Below the pieces are notes generated by a model, which searched no databases, was not told where the DNA came from, and worked only from the letters and a program-made list of their open reading frames with translations. From NCBI GenBank assembly GCA_021741245.1, contig JAIOYF010000002.1, forward strand, positions 186,001 through 250,000: 64,000 nt of DNA, written 5' to 3'. Source of the DNA: Paracoccaceae bacterium (lineage in GTDB: Bacteria; Pseudomonadota; Alphaproteobacteria; Rhodobacterales; Rhodobacteraceae). This document shows positions 55,346 to 63,663 of this stretch, piece by piece (the first letter of the stretch is position 1; every line of letters begins with the position of its first letter). Made by a program: the position numbers and the translations under genes.

Positions 55346-55717
55346 ATGATCGCGCGGTCGGCAGTGAAGTTGATTTTGGGCGTTGGCATGGTTTTGCTTT
55401 GGGCGGGTTTCTCGGCATCGGCGCAGCAATTGGCGTCTGCCGATATCATTCGGGGTGCCGTTTCGGGAAACACAGTTCAGGGGTCGATGCAGGCCTCGGG
55501 CGGTTTTGAAGAGTTTTATGCCCCTGACGGGACCATTCGCGGTGCGGACTATTCCGGCGAATGGAGTGTGCAAGGCGACCGCATGTGCTTTGCCTATGAT
55601 GGAAATCCTGCAAGTTGCTGGAGGGTGCGCGTCAATGGCCGCGACCTCGTCTGGGTCGGCTCAAACGGGGATGAGGGCACGGGGACGATTTTGCCCGGAA
55701 ATCCCAACGGATACTAA
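55346..55717 (+). CDS. Small exported protein, 123 aa
   Basis: A signal peptide (LILGVGMVLLWAGFSASAQQ within the first 28 residues) precedes a 95-residue mature domain with repeated short motifs: SGGFEEFYAPDGTIRGADYS, GEWSVQGDRMCFAYDG, CWRVRVNGRDLVWVG. The two cysteines (MCFAY, SCW) may pair. I do not know the family by name, though similar small periplasmic proteins occur in Rhodobacterales. AGGAG six bases before the ATG supports the start. It lies 46 bases after hisG but is probably unrelated to histidine synthesis. Confidence 0.78.
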   Translation: MIARSAVKLILGVGMVLLWAGFSASAQQLASADIIRGAVSGNTVQGSMQASGGFEEFYAPDGTIRGADYSGEWSVQGDRMCFAYDGNPASCWRVRVNGRDLVWVGSNGDEGTGTILPGNPNGY

Positions 55718-55807
55718 AATTTCAGGGGGTCCTGCCGTCTGGCATGGGCCTTGCACCTCTGGTTCACGCCCTGAAAGGGCAGTTGTTTATGTGAACCGGA
55801 AAAGAAT

Positions 55808-56002
55808 ATGAAACACTGGACCAAACAAACCGATGTGACTGGGGTTACGACCTCGTATCTGGCCGTGGAATGCATTTCATTCGACAATGACGATCAACCG
55901 CAAACGCAGACCAGAACACCCTTGCTTGAGCTTTTGAAAAGCCTTGCCGTCACCTTGCCGATTGCCCGCAGCTTTACGGTCGACCGGCCCGGTGCCATCT
56001 GA
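55808..56002 (+). CDS. Hypothetical protein, 64 aa
   Basis: A short frame, MKHWTKQTDVTGVTTSYLAV and on to FTVDRPGAI, with an A/G-rich GGAAAAGA ribosome site before the ATG. No family, signal or membrane helix was recognised. Its last 29 bases overlap the minus-strand small membrane protein gene. Support is only the ribosome site and plausible composition. Confidence 0.4.
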   Translation: MKHWTKQTDVTGVTTSYLAVECISFDNDDQPQTQTRTPLLELLKSLAVTLPIARSFTVDRPGAI

Positions 56003-56210
56003 CCAATCTGATCACAAAGGCCGGAATGGCCACCATCGGCACCAACACTCCAAAAACCTCGGGGGGGGGCAGACGCGCCCCCAGACCAGAGGCGAGAGAT
56101 GGGAAAAACGCCATAAGGGCGACCAAGGGCAGTGCCACCATAAGATACAGCCGAACAGTCAGACACCGTCGGCAAGGTGGTGACTGACGTCTTTTGCGTG
56201 GCGCTTGCAT
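55974..56210 (-). CDS. Small two-helix membrane protein in the fliS unit
   Basis: A 78-residue protein with a basic N-terminus (MQAPRKRRQ) and two hydrophobic segments: LYLMVALPLVALMAFFPSL, and VFGVLVPMVAIPAFVIRLV. It ends RWHRAGRP. It starts six bases after the stop of the preceding gene, without a clear ribosome site. Family unknown. It may be translated by coupling from the fliS transcript. Confidence 0.45.
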   Translation of the reverse strand: MQAPRKRRQSPPCRRCLTVRLYLMVALPLVALMAFFPSLASGLGARLPPPEVFGVLVPMVAIPAFVIRLVRWHRAGRP

Positions 56211-56215
56211 CTGGG

Positions 56216-56551
56216 TCAAAGCGGAAGCCTTTCAACCGTGCGATAGGTTGCACGCGCATCAGTGGCGGCACCCGCACCCCGCGACACAGAGGCCGCGTCC
56301 AAGCGCATCAAGGCTTGCCCGATCATGTCCAGAGCCTGCTGTGCAAGACGATCTGTGCCCGCAAGTTTCATGCGGTCAGCCTCGGCGAAGAGGTCGTGTA
56401 GGTCTTTCGTAGCCGTCAGGATCTTGCCTGCATCATCCGCATCCAGACTTGTCTGAACACGGGCGATCGCCCCCAGCAAAGAAATCTCAAGCCCGCTGTC
56501 CACGATCACGGTGCTATCCCACCTCAAACTTTCGTCGGCATGCTCTGCCAA
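56216..56551 (-). CDS. FliT-like small helical protein downstream of fliS
   Basis: A 111-residue all-helical protein: LLGAIARVQTSLDADDAGKI, LHDLFAEADRMKLAGTDRLA, then QQALDMIGQALMRLDAASVS. Its start overlaps the fliS end by 28 bases, so it is translated with fliS. In many flagellar loci the gene after fliS encodes the chaperone FliT. Sequence similarity is too low for me to confirm this, so the call rests on position, size and helicity. Confidence 0.55.
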   Translation of the reverse strand: MAEHADESLRWDSTVIVDSGLEISLLGAIARVQTSLDADDAGKILTATKDLHDLFAEADRMKLAGTDRLAQQALDMIGQALMRLDAASVSRGAGAATDARATYRTVERLPL

Positions 56552-56907
56552 GCTGACAGGATCTCGCCAATGTAGGTATGCGACGCACCAAGCTGTGCGC
56601 CCTTGTCACGTTGGAAGGCCGCGATCAGTTGAAGGCGCACAAACTCATACACCCGGAAAAGGTTATCTGCGATTTCGCCGCCCTTTTCAAAATCAAGGCT
56701 CGATTGCAGCACATAGACCGCGGTCAGCCCTTTGGTCACATGCGCCGCAGCATACCGCTTTCCCTCGGTCTGGGCTGCCACCAAGACGGCCAGCGATTTG
56801 TGCAATTCACGAAGGGTGACCGACACAATCTGATGCGGATCGGTTAGTTCGGGCACTGTGCCCTCTTCGGCGCGACGGTATTGTGATCTGGCGTTAAGAA
56901 AGCTCAT
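56524..56907 (-). CDS. fliS: Flagellin export chaperone FliS
   Basis: A 127-residue four-helix chaperone binding the flagellin C-terminus. FliS landmarks: LTDPHQIVSVTLRELHKSLA near residue 20, VLQSSLDFEKGGEIADNLFR with the SLD-x-x-KGGEIA-x-NL core, and VYEFVRLQLIAAFQRDKGAQ. The 149 bases between fliS and the cheA gene contain a sigma-54 promoter. FliS is typical of gamma-type and enterobacterial systems and unusual in CtrA-type alphaproteobacterial flagella. Confidence 0.88.
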   Translation of the reverse strand: MSFLNARSQYRRAEEGTVPELTDPHQIVSVTLRELHKSLAVLVAAQTEGKRYAAAHVTKGLTAVYVLQSSLDFEKGGEIADNLFRVYEFVRLQLIAAFQRDKGAQLGASHTYIGEILSAWQSMPTKV

Positions 56908-57055
56908 CTTTTGGTTCCCTAAACCGAAATTGACGCGGTTTCACACATGATTTCAATATGATACCGCCCACTATGTATCACGCAGCCATCTGTCATCGCG
57001 TAGGTTCAGATACGACCATCTTTCCAAGATGTTTACCGGACGAACCACTTGTGAC

Positions 57056-57071
57056 GCAAAATTCGTGCCAA
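57056..57071 (-). promoter_or_regulatory. Sigma-54 promoter of fliS
   Basis: On the minus strand TTGGCACGAATTTTGC matches TGGCACG-N4-TTGC exactly. It lies about 150 bases before the fliS start, just after the cheA stop. Confidence 0.82.
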
Positions 57072-57073
57072 TC

Positions 57074-59779
57074 TCACGCATCTTCAAAGGCCATGCTGGA
57101 CAGATCATTGTCGTGGCAGATCGCCAACGGTGACAACACAAGCGCGATCTGCCCCCCGGCCAGAACGGCAAAGCCTGCAAGGTTGTCCAACTGCTCCATC
57201 ACGCCTTGCAATGGCCGCAAGCGGACGACCTGTTGGCCCAAAAGCTCGTCCACCAACAGGGCCTTGCGACGGCCAGCCGCCTGCACGATGACAAAGATGC
57301 CGCCCTGATCGGCATTGCCGGTATTCAAGGTCACGATGGGCAAGACTTCGCCACTGTCGAGCCGAAGGAAGCGTGAGGTGCCAGCGGCCGCCCGGCGCAC
57401 AATGCAGCCTGCATCCGCCTTGAGAACCATAACCACCGTATCGACCGGCATGACATAATGCGCCTCGCCAGCCTGGACGACCATGCCCTCCATCGCGAGG
57501 GTTCGCCGTGGCAGGCTGATCACGAAGCCATGCTTGGCATCGCCAACCTCTTGCGCCCAGATGCGCCCGCCCGACCCAGCAGCCATTTGCTTTAGATTTG
57601 AGAGAACTGTTGAGGCAACCGGCAGTGGCAAATCATCCGTCACGGACAAAATCGCACGGTCATCCCGTTGCCTGAGCGAAATTGCGACCTTTGCCACATC
57701 TTTCCCCACGCCCTCCAAGCGCCCAAGGACATAGGTCTCACAAATCTTGTCAAGCAAATGCAAGGTCTGACGGTCCAAGGGAATGTCATCCACAGTGAAG
57801 AAAAGTTTGACCATGGGGGCTTTTGCGCGCAGCGCTTTTCGCAGGTCCTCAACCATAGGCGCAAGTGCCGCTTCGGCGGGCCTCAGGCGACTTGCCATGG
57901 CATCTTCTTGCAGAGTGCTGACTTGCCGTGCCAGAGTTTCCAAGGCCTGAACCGACTCTTCCATGCCGCCGCTCAGACCCGCGCATCGCGCGATAATCTG
58001 GTGAACCGCGCCAAGTGCCTCTGCCGTATCTGGTTGCCGCACATGCGGATCCGGCAAGGAAAGGTCACCGGACTTCTCATCAGCCCGCAGCAAGTCGCCA
58101 AGGTGCATCGCAACGCGCGACAAACCGGCCGACACTTCGCCCAGCATTTCCATCATTTCGACGGAAACACCGGCACTCATATCCGACCCGTTGTCACGCA
58201 GGGCCTTGGGGGGGGCACCAACATCCTTGACCCTTTCGACGCGGATCAGTTGCCCGCTTGGGTCTATCTCGGCGATGCGGGCGGAAAATGCGTCACTGCC
58301 AAGGCTGGTGGCCAAAAGAAAGTCAAATTGCACCGTTGCGGCAGACAAGATCGACACGCTGGTGATCTGCTGAATCGCCCCATCTTGCAGGATCGAAAAG
58401 AACTTTTCCGCCGCATCGGTCACATTTTCAAAGTCGGTCCGTGCGACCCAAAAATCTCGGCCCTCTTGCACTGCGCACTGGGCCACGTTGACGCTGCGTG
58501 GCGACATGACCCTTAGAAATTCGACGGGCAGATGTAATTGTTCCAAGGCGTCAAGCGCCGTCAAGGTACCGCTGCGATCATAGACATATCGGCCGCTGCG
58601 CTCTGATAGCGTTTCAAGGGCATGCAGATTGGGCTCTTCGCCTTCGCTGACGGAGTCGATTGCAAGCTCGACAGCACCCAAATAGCTGCGCAGCATCTGG
58701 AAAATCGGTTGGTCCAGCCAGCCCTCTGTGCTGGCATCTTGCGACGGGATGCGCACCAACACGTCCAGAAGCGTCATCGACAATTCGGCAGCTTGCCGTA
58801 AACCGTGGTAGGTGCAGGCCTGTGAAACCCGGCGCAATAGCGATTCAATCACCTTAAGGCGCTCTTCCAGATCAATGCCTTGGGCCAGAAGATCGACCTC
58901 GCTGCGCGCAGCGTCGATCATGGCGAAGGCATTCTCTGCACACCACCCCTGAAACAGATCTTGGGGTCGGGGGCGGGGAAGGACCCCTTTGGGGAGGGCC
59001 AGTTCAATGGTATTGAGTTCTTCGTAAAGGCGCACATCACCGGACGTATCGCCTTGATCAGGGGATGACGCCAAAGAAAGGGCGATATCCGCAAGTCGCT
59101 CAAAACCCAGTGCTTCTGCGTGACCGGCAATGTTGCGCAAGATCTGCGCCCGCTCTGGCGCAGTCTCCAGCTGGGCCCGCAGGCCGGCCAGATGCCTGAG
59201 TGGACCGATGACCTCTGCCATCAGGGAGGTCGCCTGATCTTCCCGCGCCAAAGGGGCGGGACGCATGTCTGGTGCCGAAGGAGGTGGTGCCTCGGCGATC
59301 GGGTGCTTCTGTTCCTCTTGCCCCGCCGCAGCTGGTTGTGCCGCAGGGACGTCTTGTGCCGTCTGCTGCCCACCTCGTGTCACTTTCGCGATCTTTTCGG
59401 AAAGGGCCTGCATCACGTCTGCACCAAAGTCCGCATTGATGTCCGCACGCTGGGCGGCGGTCTGTTCAAGGATCACGCGCAGACGATCAATGGCAAGCTG
59501 AAGAATGCTTGCCATCTCATCATCCCAAGGGGCGCCCTGATCGCGGATCAGGCCGATCAGATCTTCGGTGACATGCGCCCTGCTTTCGGCGACCCGAAGC
59601 CCAAGGACACGGGCATTGCCCTTGAAGGTGTGGACGGCACGAAACAGCGACGACACGCCTTCCGCCACAGCCTCTGGGATGCCGCTGCAAATATCGCGCA
59701 GCGCCTGTTCGGCAGTATCAAGGGACTGGGCGCCATCATCGGCATACAGAACCCAGATCTCTTCCATGTCGTCGATCAT
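57074..59779 (-). CDS. cheA3: CheA3-like chemotaxis phosphotransfer protein lacking a kinase domain
   Basis: A 901-residue protein. The N-terminal HPt (P1) domain has phospho-accepting His50 in AVHTFKGNARVLGL. A long middle region (residues 130-560) has no clear CheA domain. A CheA-like part (about 560-760) aligns with dimerisation and kinase segments, but the N-box, normally N-x-x-D-H-G, reads LHLLDKICETYVLGR; the G1 box reads VTDDLPLP without its glycines, and the G2 box is lost. The C-terminal CheW-like P5 domain (about 765-901) is intact (DTVVMVLKADA, ALLVDELLGQQVV). This resembles R. sphaeroides CheA3, which is phosphorylated by the separate kinase CheA4 and acts as a CheY6 phosphatase. 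It is the last gene of the cluster. Confidence 0.82.
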   Translation of the reverse strand: MIDDMEEIWVLYADDGAQSLDTAEQALRDICSGIPEAVAEGVSSLFRAVHTFKGNARVLGLRVAESRAHVTEDLIGLIRDQGAPWDDEMASILQLAIDRLRVILEQTAAQRADINADFGADVMQALSEKIAKVTRGGQQTAQDVPAAQPAAAGQEEQKHPIAEAPPPSAPDMRPAPLAREDQATSLMAEVIGPLRHLAGLRAQLETAPERAQILRNIAGHAEALGFERLADIALSLASSPDQGDTSGDVRLYEELNTIELALPKGVLPRPRPQDLFQGWCAENAFAMIDAARSEVDLLAQGIDLEERLKVIESLLRRVSQACTYHGLRQAAELSMTLLDVLVRIPSQDASTEGWLDQPIFQMLRSYLGAVELAIDSVSEGEEPNLHALETLSERSGRYVYDRSGTLTALDALEQLHLPVEFLRVMSPRSVNVAQCAVQEGRDFWVARTDFENVTDAAEKFFSILQDGAIQQITSVSILSAATVQFDFLLATSLGSDAFSARIAEIDPSGQLIRVERVKDVGAPPKALRDNGSDMSAGVSVEMMEMLGEVSAGLSRVAMHLGDLLRADEKSGDLSLPDPHVRQPDTAEALGAVHQIIARCAGLSGGMEESVQALETLARQVSTLQEDAMASRLRPAEAALAPMVEDLRKALRAKAPMVKLFFTVDDIPLDRQTLHLLDKICETYVLGRLEGVGKDVAKVAISLRQRDDRAILSVTDDLPLPVASTVLSNLKQMAAGSGGRIWAQEVGDAKHGFVISLPRRTLAMEGMVVQAGEAHYVMPVDTVVMVLKADAGCIVRRAAAGTSRFLRLDSGEVLPIVTLNTGNADQGGIFVIVQAAGRRKALLVDELLGQQVVRLRPLQGVMEQLDNLAGFAVLAGGQIALVLSPLAICHDNDLSSMAFEDA

Positions 59780-59808
59780 TGGACACCCAGCCCCAGAGGT
59801 TTACGGGA

Positions 59809-60213
59809 TCAAGCCGCCACAAGTTGCCGCATCGTTGTTGCCAATTCGCTGCCAGTCGTTTCCTCAAGATCATGGGAAACGGCACCCGAAGGCTTTGCCA
59901 CGACGCCATCAGCCCCAAGTTCGCGCGCCTTTGCAGCCACGGGCGAGCCGGACACGGCAACCGACGACAGCATGCAGATCTTTGCCCGTGTCAAAGGTCT
60001 GGCTTGGCGCAGAAATTCCAGCCCATCCATCACCGGCATCTCGATATCCAGCAAGATAAGGTCAATGTTCTGGGTCGATTCCAGCTTTTCCAAAGCCTCT
60101 TTCCCGTTGGCTGCCTGCGCTACCACCTTGAAGTCAGGCATCCCGCGCAAGAAGCTGGCGATATAAAGCCGCATCATTGCGGCATCGTCTACGATCATCA
60201 CTGAATATGGCAT
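59809..60213 (-). CDS. cheY6: CheY-type response regulator, CheY6-like
   Basis: A 134-residue single receiver domain: acidic pocket IVDD (Asp9, Asp10), phospho-acceptor Asp56 (LLDIEMPVMDG), Ser83/84 in place of the switch Thr, and Lys107 (VAKPSG). The MLSSVAV...ELGADGVVAKPSG tail resembles CheB receivers more than ordinary CheY. It should take phosphate from the CheA3-like His50 and act on the motor switch. ATG 60213 has GGAG six bases upstream; the frame extends 34 codons further without family sequence. Order and neighbours match cheY6 in cheOp3. Confidence 0.85.
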   Translation of the reverse strand: MPYSVMIVDDAAMMRLYIASFLRGMPDFKVVAQAANGKEALEKLESTQNIDLILLDIEMPVMDGLEFLRQARPLTRAKICMLSSVAVSGSPVAAKARELGADGVVAKPSGAVSHDLEETTGSELATTMRQLVAA

Positions 60214-60253
60214 AGTGTTCTCCGTTCGATGGATATGTGTTTCGACTGATGGC

Positions 60254-62383
60254 CTAGAACCCGGTAAAGCCACGCTCGTCGCGGTCTGGATTTCTGCCCC
60301 GGGGGCCGCGCCCATCCAAAAGAGACATGCGCGCCGTGATCAGGGCCTGAATCTGGGCCTGTAATTCGGGCGGAAGCGATTGAAGATCCGCCATTGCGTG
60401 CCCTTCGTCCACGGCCTTGGTCCGCAGTTGAAAGCGCGTCATTTCCTCTCGCATCCGCTCGGTCGCGCGCTCGATATCAGCAACGTTTTCGGCAACTTCT
60501 TCGGCCTGCTGGCTGGTGGCAAGGGCGGTCTTTGCAACCTCGCCCATTGCCGTATTGATCTGCGCCACACCGCGTGCCTGTTCATTCGAGGCGACCGCGA
60601 TTTCGTGCATAAAGTTGCGGACCTTGCCAATATCTTCGGCGATCGAGGTAAAGGCCCTGCTCGTTTCATCCGCGATCTTGACGCCCGCCAGAACCCGCGT
60701 GCCTGCGCTTTCGATCAGATCCGAGGTTTCGCGCGCAGCCTTTGCAGAACGGGCCGCCAGATTGCGCACCTCTTGGGCGACGACGGCAAAACCGCGCCCA
60801 TGTTGCCCCGCACGTGCGGCCTCGACCGCCGCATTCAGGGCCAGAAGGTTGGTCTGGAACGCAATCTCGTCGATCACCTTGATGATCTTGGCGATGTCTT
60901 GGCTGCTGACGCGAATGCCTTCCATCGCAGCGACCATCTGGCTGATCTTTTCCTTGCCTTCGTCGGCCACCAAGGCAGCCCCTGTAACCAAGGAATTTGC
61001 CTGCGCAGCCGAGGCGGCATTGGCTTTGACCTGCGTATCCGTTTCCTCGGCCGAGGCAGACACCTCATCAACAGAGGCAGATTGGATCTGTGAGTTGGAG
61101 GCGAGTTCCTTTGCCGCTTCTGACATCTGGCTTACGGCGGCCGAGGCCTGTGATACCTCTACAGTAATCGTGCCGAAAACGGCGTTGAGACTGTCAAGAA
61201 TGGCGGCGAACTGATCGACGATGCTGCGATAGTCACCGGTGAACTTTGTAGTGTCGACAACAACATCAAGATGTCCCTCGCCGATCGCCCCGGAAATCCT
61301 CGCAATTTCGGCCATGACAGACTTGAAGTTCGACCGCATCGCCTCGATGCCATGGGTGACAAAAGCGCGTTGCCCGGGAAGAACGGGGAATGGGGCATCG
61401 AAATCGCCTTTGCTGAATTTTTCCAGCATGCCAAGGATCGTTTGCTTCAACTGGATATGCCCGGAAACCATCTCATTCACGTTTTCCGCAACGACGGCGA
61501 GGCTTCCCTTGAACCCCCCAGCGTCAATATAGACATCGATGCGCCCATCATTGTGGGCCTCGGCCATGTTGGCGATTTCTTCAAGCAATCGCTCAATGCT
61601 CTGGGAGGCTTCTGTCGCTTTGGCTTGCGTCTGAATGGCACTCAGACGGGCCCCTTCAATGGCCTTGGTGATGATGGCCATTTCGCCGGGAAACTCGGGG
61701 GCTTTGGTATCCAGATCGCCCGCGACAAAGGTCTTGAGCCAACCCAGAGCCTGCAGGTTTACGGCGTTGCGCATGGTGATCATGCTATTGACCTTGGTGG
61801 CCAGATCACTGAACGATCCAGTCAAATCGCCTCCATCCAAGATGGAGGATGCATTGCCGGCCAACTGGCTTTCGGCCATGTCGTTAAGCTTTGTCATCAG
61901 CTTTGACATTTGTTCCTTGGAGTCGGTTTCATAGGAGATGTCCCGACACTCGACCATATAACCTGTAACGGTTTCCCCATCCGGCATGATGCGCGTGACA
62001 CGAAAGCCAATCGAGGCATCGCCCGTCTTGAAGCTGGCATCGTGGAAACTGGTCATCCGACGCATGATGGCGCGTTGATACTCGGGGTTTCGATGGAAGA
62101 TATCGATGTTCTGGCCGACCATGGTGCCAACCGAAAAATGGGGCAGTTCCTTTTGCACTTCTTGCTCGGCCGCCCCGAAGATCGCGATGGCTGCAGGGTT
62201 GGCATAGCGGATGACCCTATCCGTGTCTGTCACAAGAATGGCCGTCATCAAAAGATCATAGGCATCTGTCGCCACCAGATTTTCCAACGGCTTTGGCGCA
62301 GATGACGATGTGTCATCAACCCACTCAAGCGGGTCTTTTTTCAAACGCGATTTGGCGCGAACGGTGGTGTCTTGCTGGGTCAT
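60254..62383 (-). CDS. tlpT: Cytoplasmic methyl-accepting chemotaxis protein, TlpT-like
   Basis: A 709-residue soluble receptor without any membrane helix. A PAS-like sensor occupies residues 40-150 (AILVTDTDRVIRYANPAAIA). HAMP-like/coiled segments follow (residues 180-390). The signalling hairpin spans about residues 400-640, with the highly conserved tip DEIAFQTNLLALNAAVEAAR, AGQHGRGFAVVAQEVRNLAA. The C-terminal tail is Arg/Gly-rich. It should form the cytoplasmic signalling cluster with CheW and the CheA proteins, sensing an internal cue. It overlaps the ParA-like gene by ATGA, an arrangement matching tlpT next to ppfA (slp) in R. sphaeroides. Confidence 0.88.
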   Translation of the reverse strand: MTQQDTTVRAKSRLKKDPLEWVDDTSSSAPKPLENLVATDAYDLLMTAILVTDTDRVIRYANPAAIAIFGAAEQEVQKELPHFSVGTMVGQNIDIFHRNPEYQRAIMRRMTSFHDASFKTGDASIGFRVTRIMPDGETVTGYMVECRDISYETDSKEQMSKLMTKLNDMAESQLAGNASSILDGGDLTGSFSDLATKVNSMITMRNAVNLQALGWLKTFVAGDLDTKAPEFPGEMAIITKAIEGARLSAIQTQAKATEASQSIERLLEEIANMAEAHNDGRIDVYIDAGGFKGSLAVVAENVNEMVSGHIQLKQTILGMLEKFSKGDFDAPFPVLPGQRAFVTHGIEAMRSNFKSVMAEIARISGAIGEGHLDVVVDTTKFTGDYRSIVDQFAAILDSLNAVFGTITVEVSQASAAVSQMSEAAKELASNSQIQSASVDEVSASAEETDTQVKANAASAAQANSLVTGAALVADEGKEKISQMVAAMEGIRVSSQDIAKIIKVIDEIAFQTNLLALNAAVEAARAGQHGRGFAVVAQEVRNLAARSAKAARETSDLIESAGTRVLAGVKIADETSRAFTSIAEDIGKVRNFMHEIAVASNEQARGVAQINTAMGEVAKTALATSQQAEEVAENVADIERATERMREEMTRFQLRTKAVDEGHAMADLQSLPPELQAQIQALITARMSLLDGRGPRGRNPDRDERGFTGF

Positions 62384-63114
62384 GTGCGGGGCCTTCCCTG
62401 GGAACGGGCCAGCGAACGCTGGGAGATGAGGGTTCGCGCCAACTGTGCATAGTCGCTGGCGCCGGTGCTTTTGGGGGCGTATTCGAAGATGGTCTGACCA
62501 AGGCCGGGGGCTTCGGCCAAGCGAACAGACGAACGAATGACAACGGGCAGAACGGTGTCTGACCCGAACCTGTCGATCAGCTTGCCGCGCACCTCGCGGT
62601 GGACAGCGAGGCGGTTCGAATAGCGGGCAATCAAGACCCGCAAACGATCACGGTCAAAGCCAACCTCGGACATGCGCCGCAACAACTGGTTCAAGCCGTT
62701 CAGGCCCAGGAAATCCGGCTCCAGCGGGCAGATGACCAGATCGCTCAGGCTCGCAATCTGGCCCAAGGCCTCTGACCAGCCGGGCGGGGCATCGACAATC
62801 GTCCACCCCCCGTTGGGATGTTGAAACTGTGCCTCGCCAACCTTGCCAGCAAGTGCATCTGCACTTCCCGGAACCAAGGAAAGACCGGGGCTTCCCGTTA
62901 CCTTTCGCGGCTGAACGGGCTTGCCTGAGATCCAATCAGCAGCAGTCCCGGTCCCAGCCTGATCTGAGCCGCCAATTGCCGCCGTCAGGTGCATCTGGGG
63001 ATCCAGATCAACGACGGTCGTTTCATGCCCTTCGACAGCAAGGGCCGCAGAGAGGTTGATTGCCGTGGTGGTTTTGCCAACACCACCTTTTTGGTTATAG
63101 ATCAACACGCGCAT
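62380..63114 (-). CDS. ppfA: ParA-family ATPase positioning the cytoplasmic chemosensory cluster (PpfA-like)
   Basis: A 244-residue ParA/MinD-type ATPase. The deviant Walker A is NQKGGVGKTTTAINL at residues 7-21, with signature Lys9 and Lys14; Walker A' is VVDLDPQMHL and Walker B is WTIVDAPPG. No parB or parS is nearby, and the gene sits between cheW and the cytoplasmic receptor, so it should segregate chemosensory clusters rather than DNA, as PpfA does in R. sphaeroides. ATG 63114 overlaps the cheW stop as TAATG; the frame extends 17 codons back. Confidence 0.88.
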   Translation of the reverse strand: MRVLIYNQKGGVGKTTTAINLSAALAVEGHETTVVDLDPQMHLTAAIGGSDQAGTGTAADWISGKPVQPRKVTGSPGLSLVPGSADALAGKVGEAQFQHPNGGWTIVDAPPGWSEALGQIASLSDLVICPLEPDFLGLNGLNQLLRRMSEVGFDRDRLRVLIARYSNRLAVHREVRGKLIDRFGSDTVLPVVIRSSVRLAEAPGLGQTIFEYAPKSTGASDYAQLARTLISQRSLARSQGRPRT

Positions 63115-63650
63115 TATGCTGGCACCTCTGACGCGGTTGCCACATCTGCCATGACGATCTCGCAATCGGAGGTCAGGACGGATGCATCAAGAATGACAAT
63201 GATCCGCTCACCGATCCGCCCAAGCCCGAAAATTGCGCTTTTGGCACCGCGTTGTGACAAGCCTTTGCTGCGGCCCATTTGCGCTGCGGGAATTTCGCCC
63301 ACCTCGGTCACGCCATCGACGATCAGACCGATCGGTGCACCATCAACATCCATGACGATCACCACGGTCCGTTCATCATAGGCGCGCTCAGCCATGCGAA
63401 ACCGCAGTCGCACATCCAGCAAAGGGATCACCTTGCCGCGCAGGTTGATCACGCCGCGGATATAGTCGGGCAGATCGGGAACGGCCATGATGCGGGGCAG
63501 TCCCACGATCTCAGCGACCTGCCGGATGCCAACGGCATATTCCTCGTCTCCCAAGGAAAAACACAGGTACATGTCATCCAGATTCTCCGTGGCAAGCAGG
63601 TCGCCGACGGAATCGTTGGGGCCAAAGGTTGGTTCGGATAGTGATTGCAT
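63114..63650 (-). CDS. cheW: Chemotaxis coupling protein CheW
   Basis: A 178-residue scaffold linking receptor and CheA. The CheW domain runs from about residue 24 to 165: YLCFSLGDEEYAVGIRQVAE, IMAVPDLPDYIRGVINLRGK, VIPLLDVRLRF and IGLIVDGVTEV. ATG 63650 is used because GGAG lies six bases before it; ATG 63662, one base after the cheB stop, is an equally possible start and would add four residues. In the R. sphaeroides order this is cheW4. Confidence 0.9.
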   Translation of the reverse strand: MQSLSEPTFGPNDSVGDLLATENLDDMYLCFSLGDEEYAVGIRQVAEIVGLPRIMAVPDLPDYIRGVINLRGKVIPLLDVRLRFRMAERAYDERTVVIVMDVDGAPIGLIVDGVTEVGEIPAAQMGRSKGLSQRGAKSAIFGLGRIGERIIVILDASVLTSDCEIVMADVATASEVPA

Positions 63651-63663
63651 CGGTTTCTCCATG

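Noticed and set aside
62380-63114. parA as a plasmid or chromosome partition gene marking a replicon origin
   Set aside because: No parB, parS-like repeats or replication gene; it lies inside a chemotaxis operon, where a ParA-type positioning ATPase is expected.
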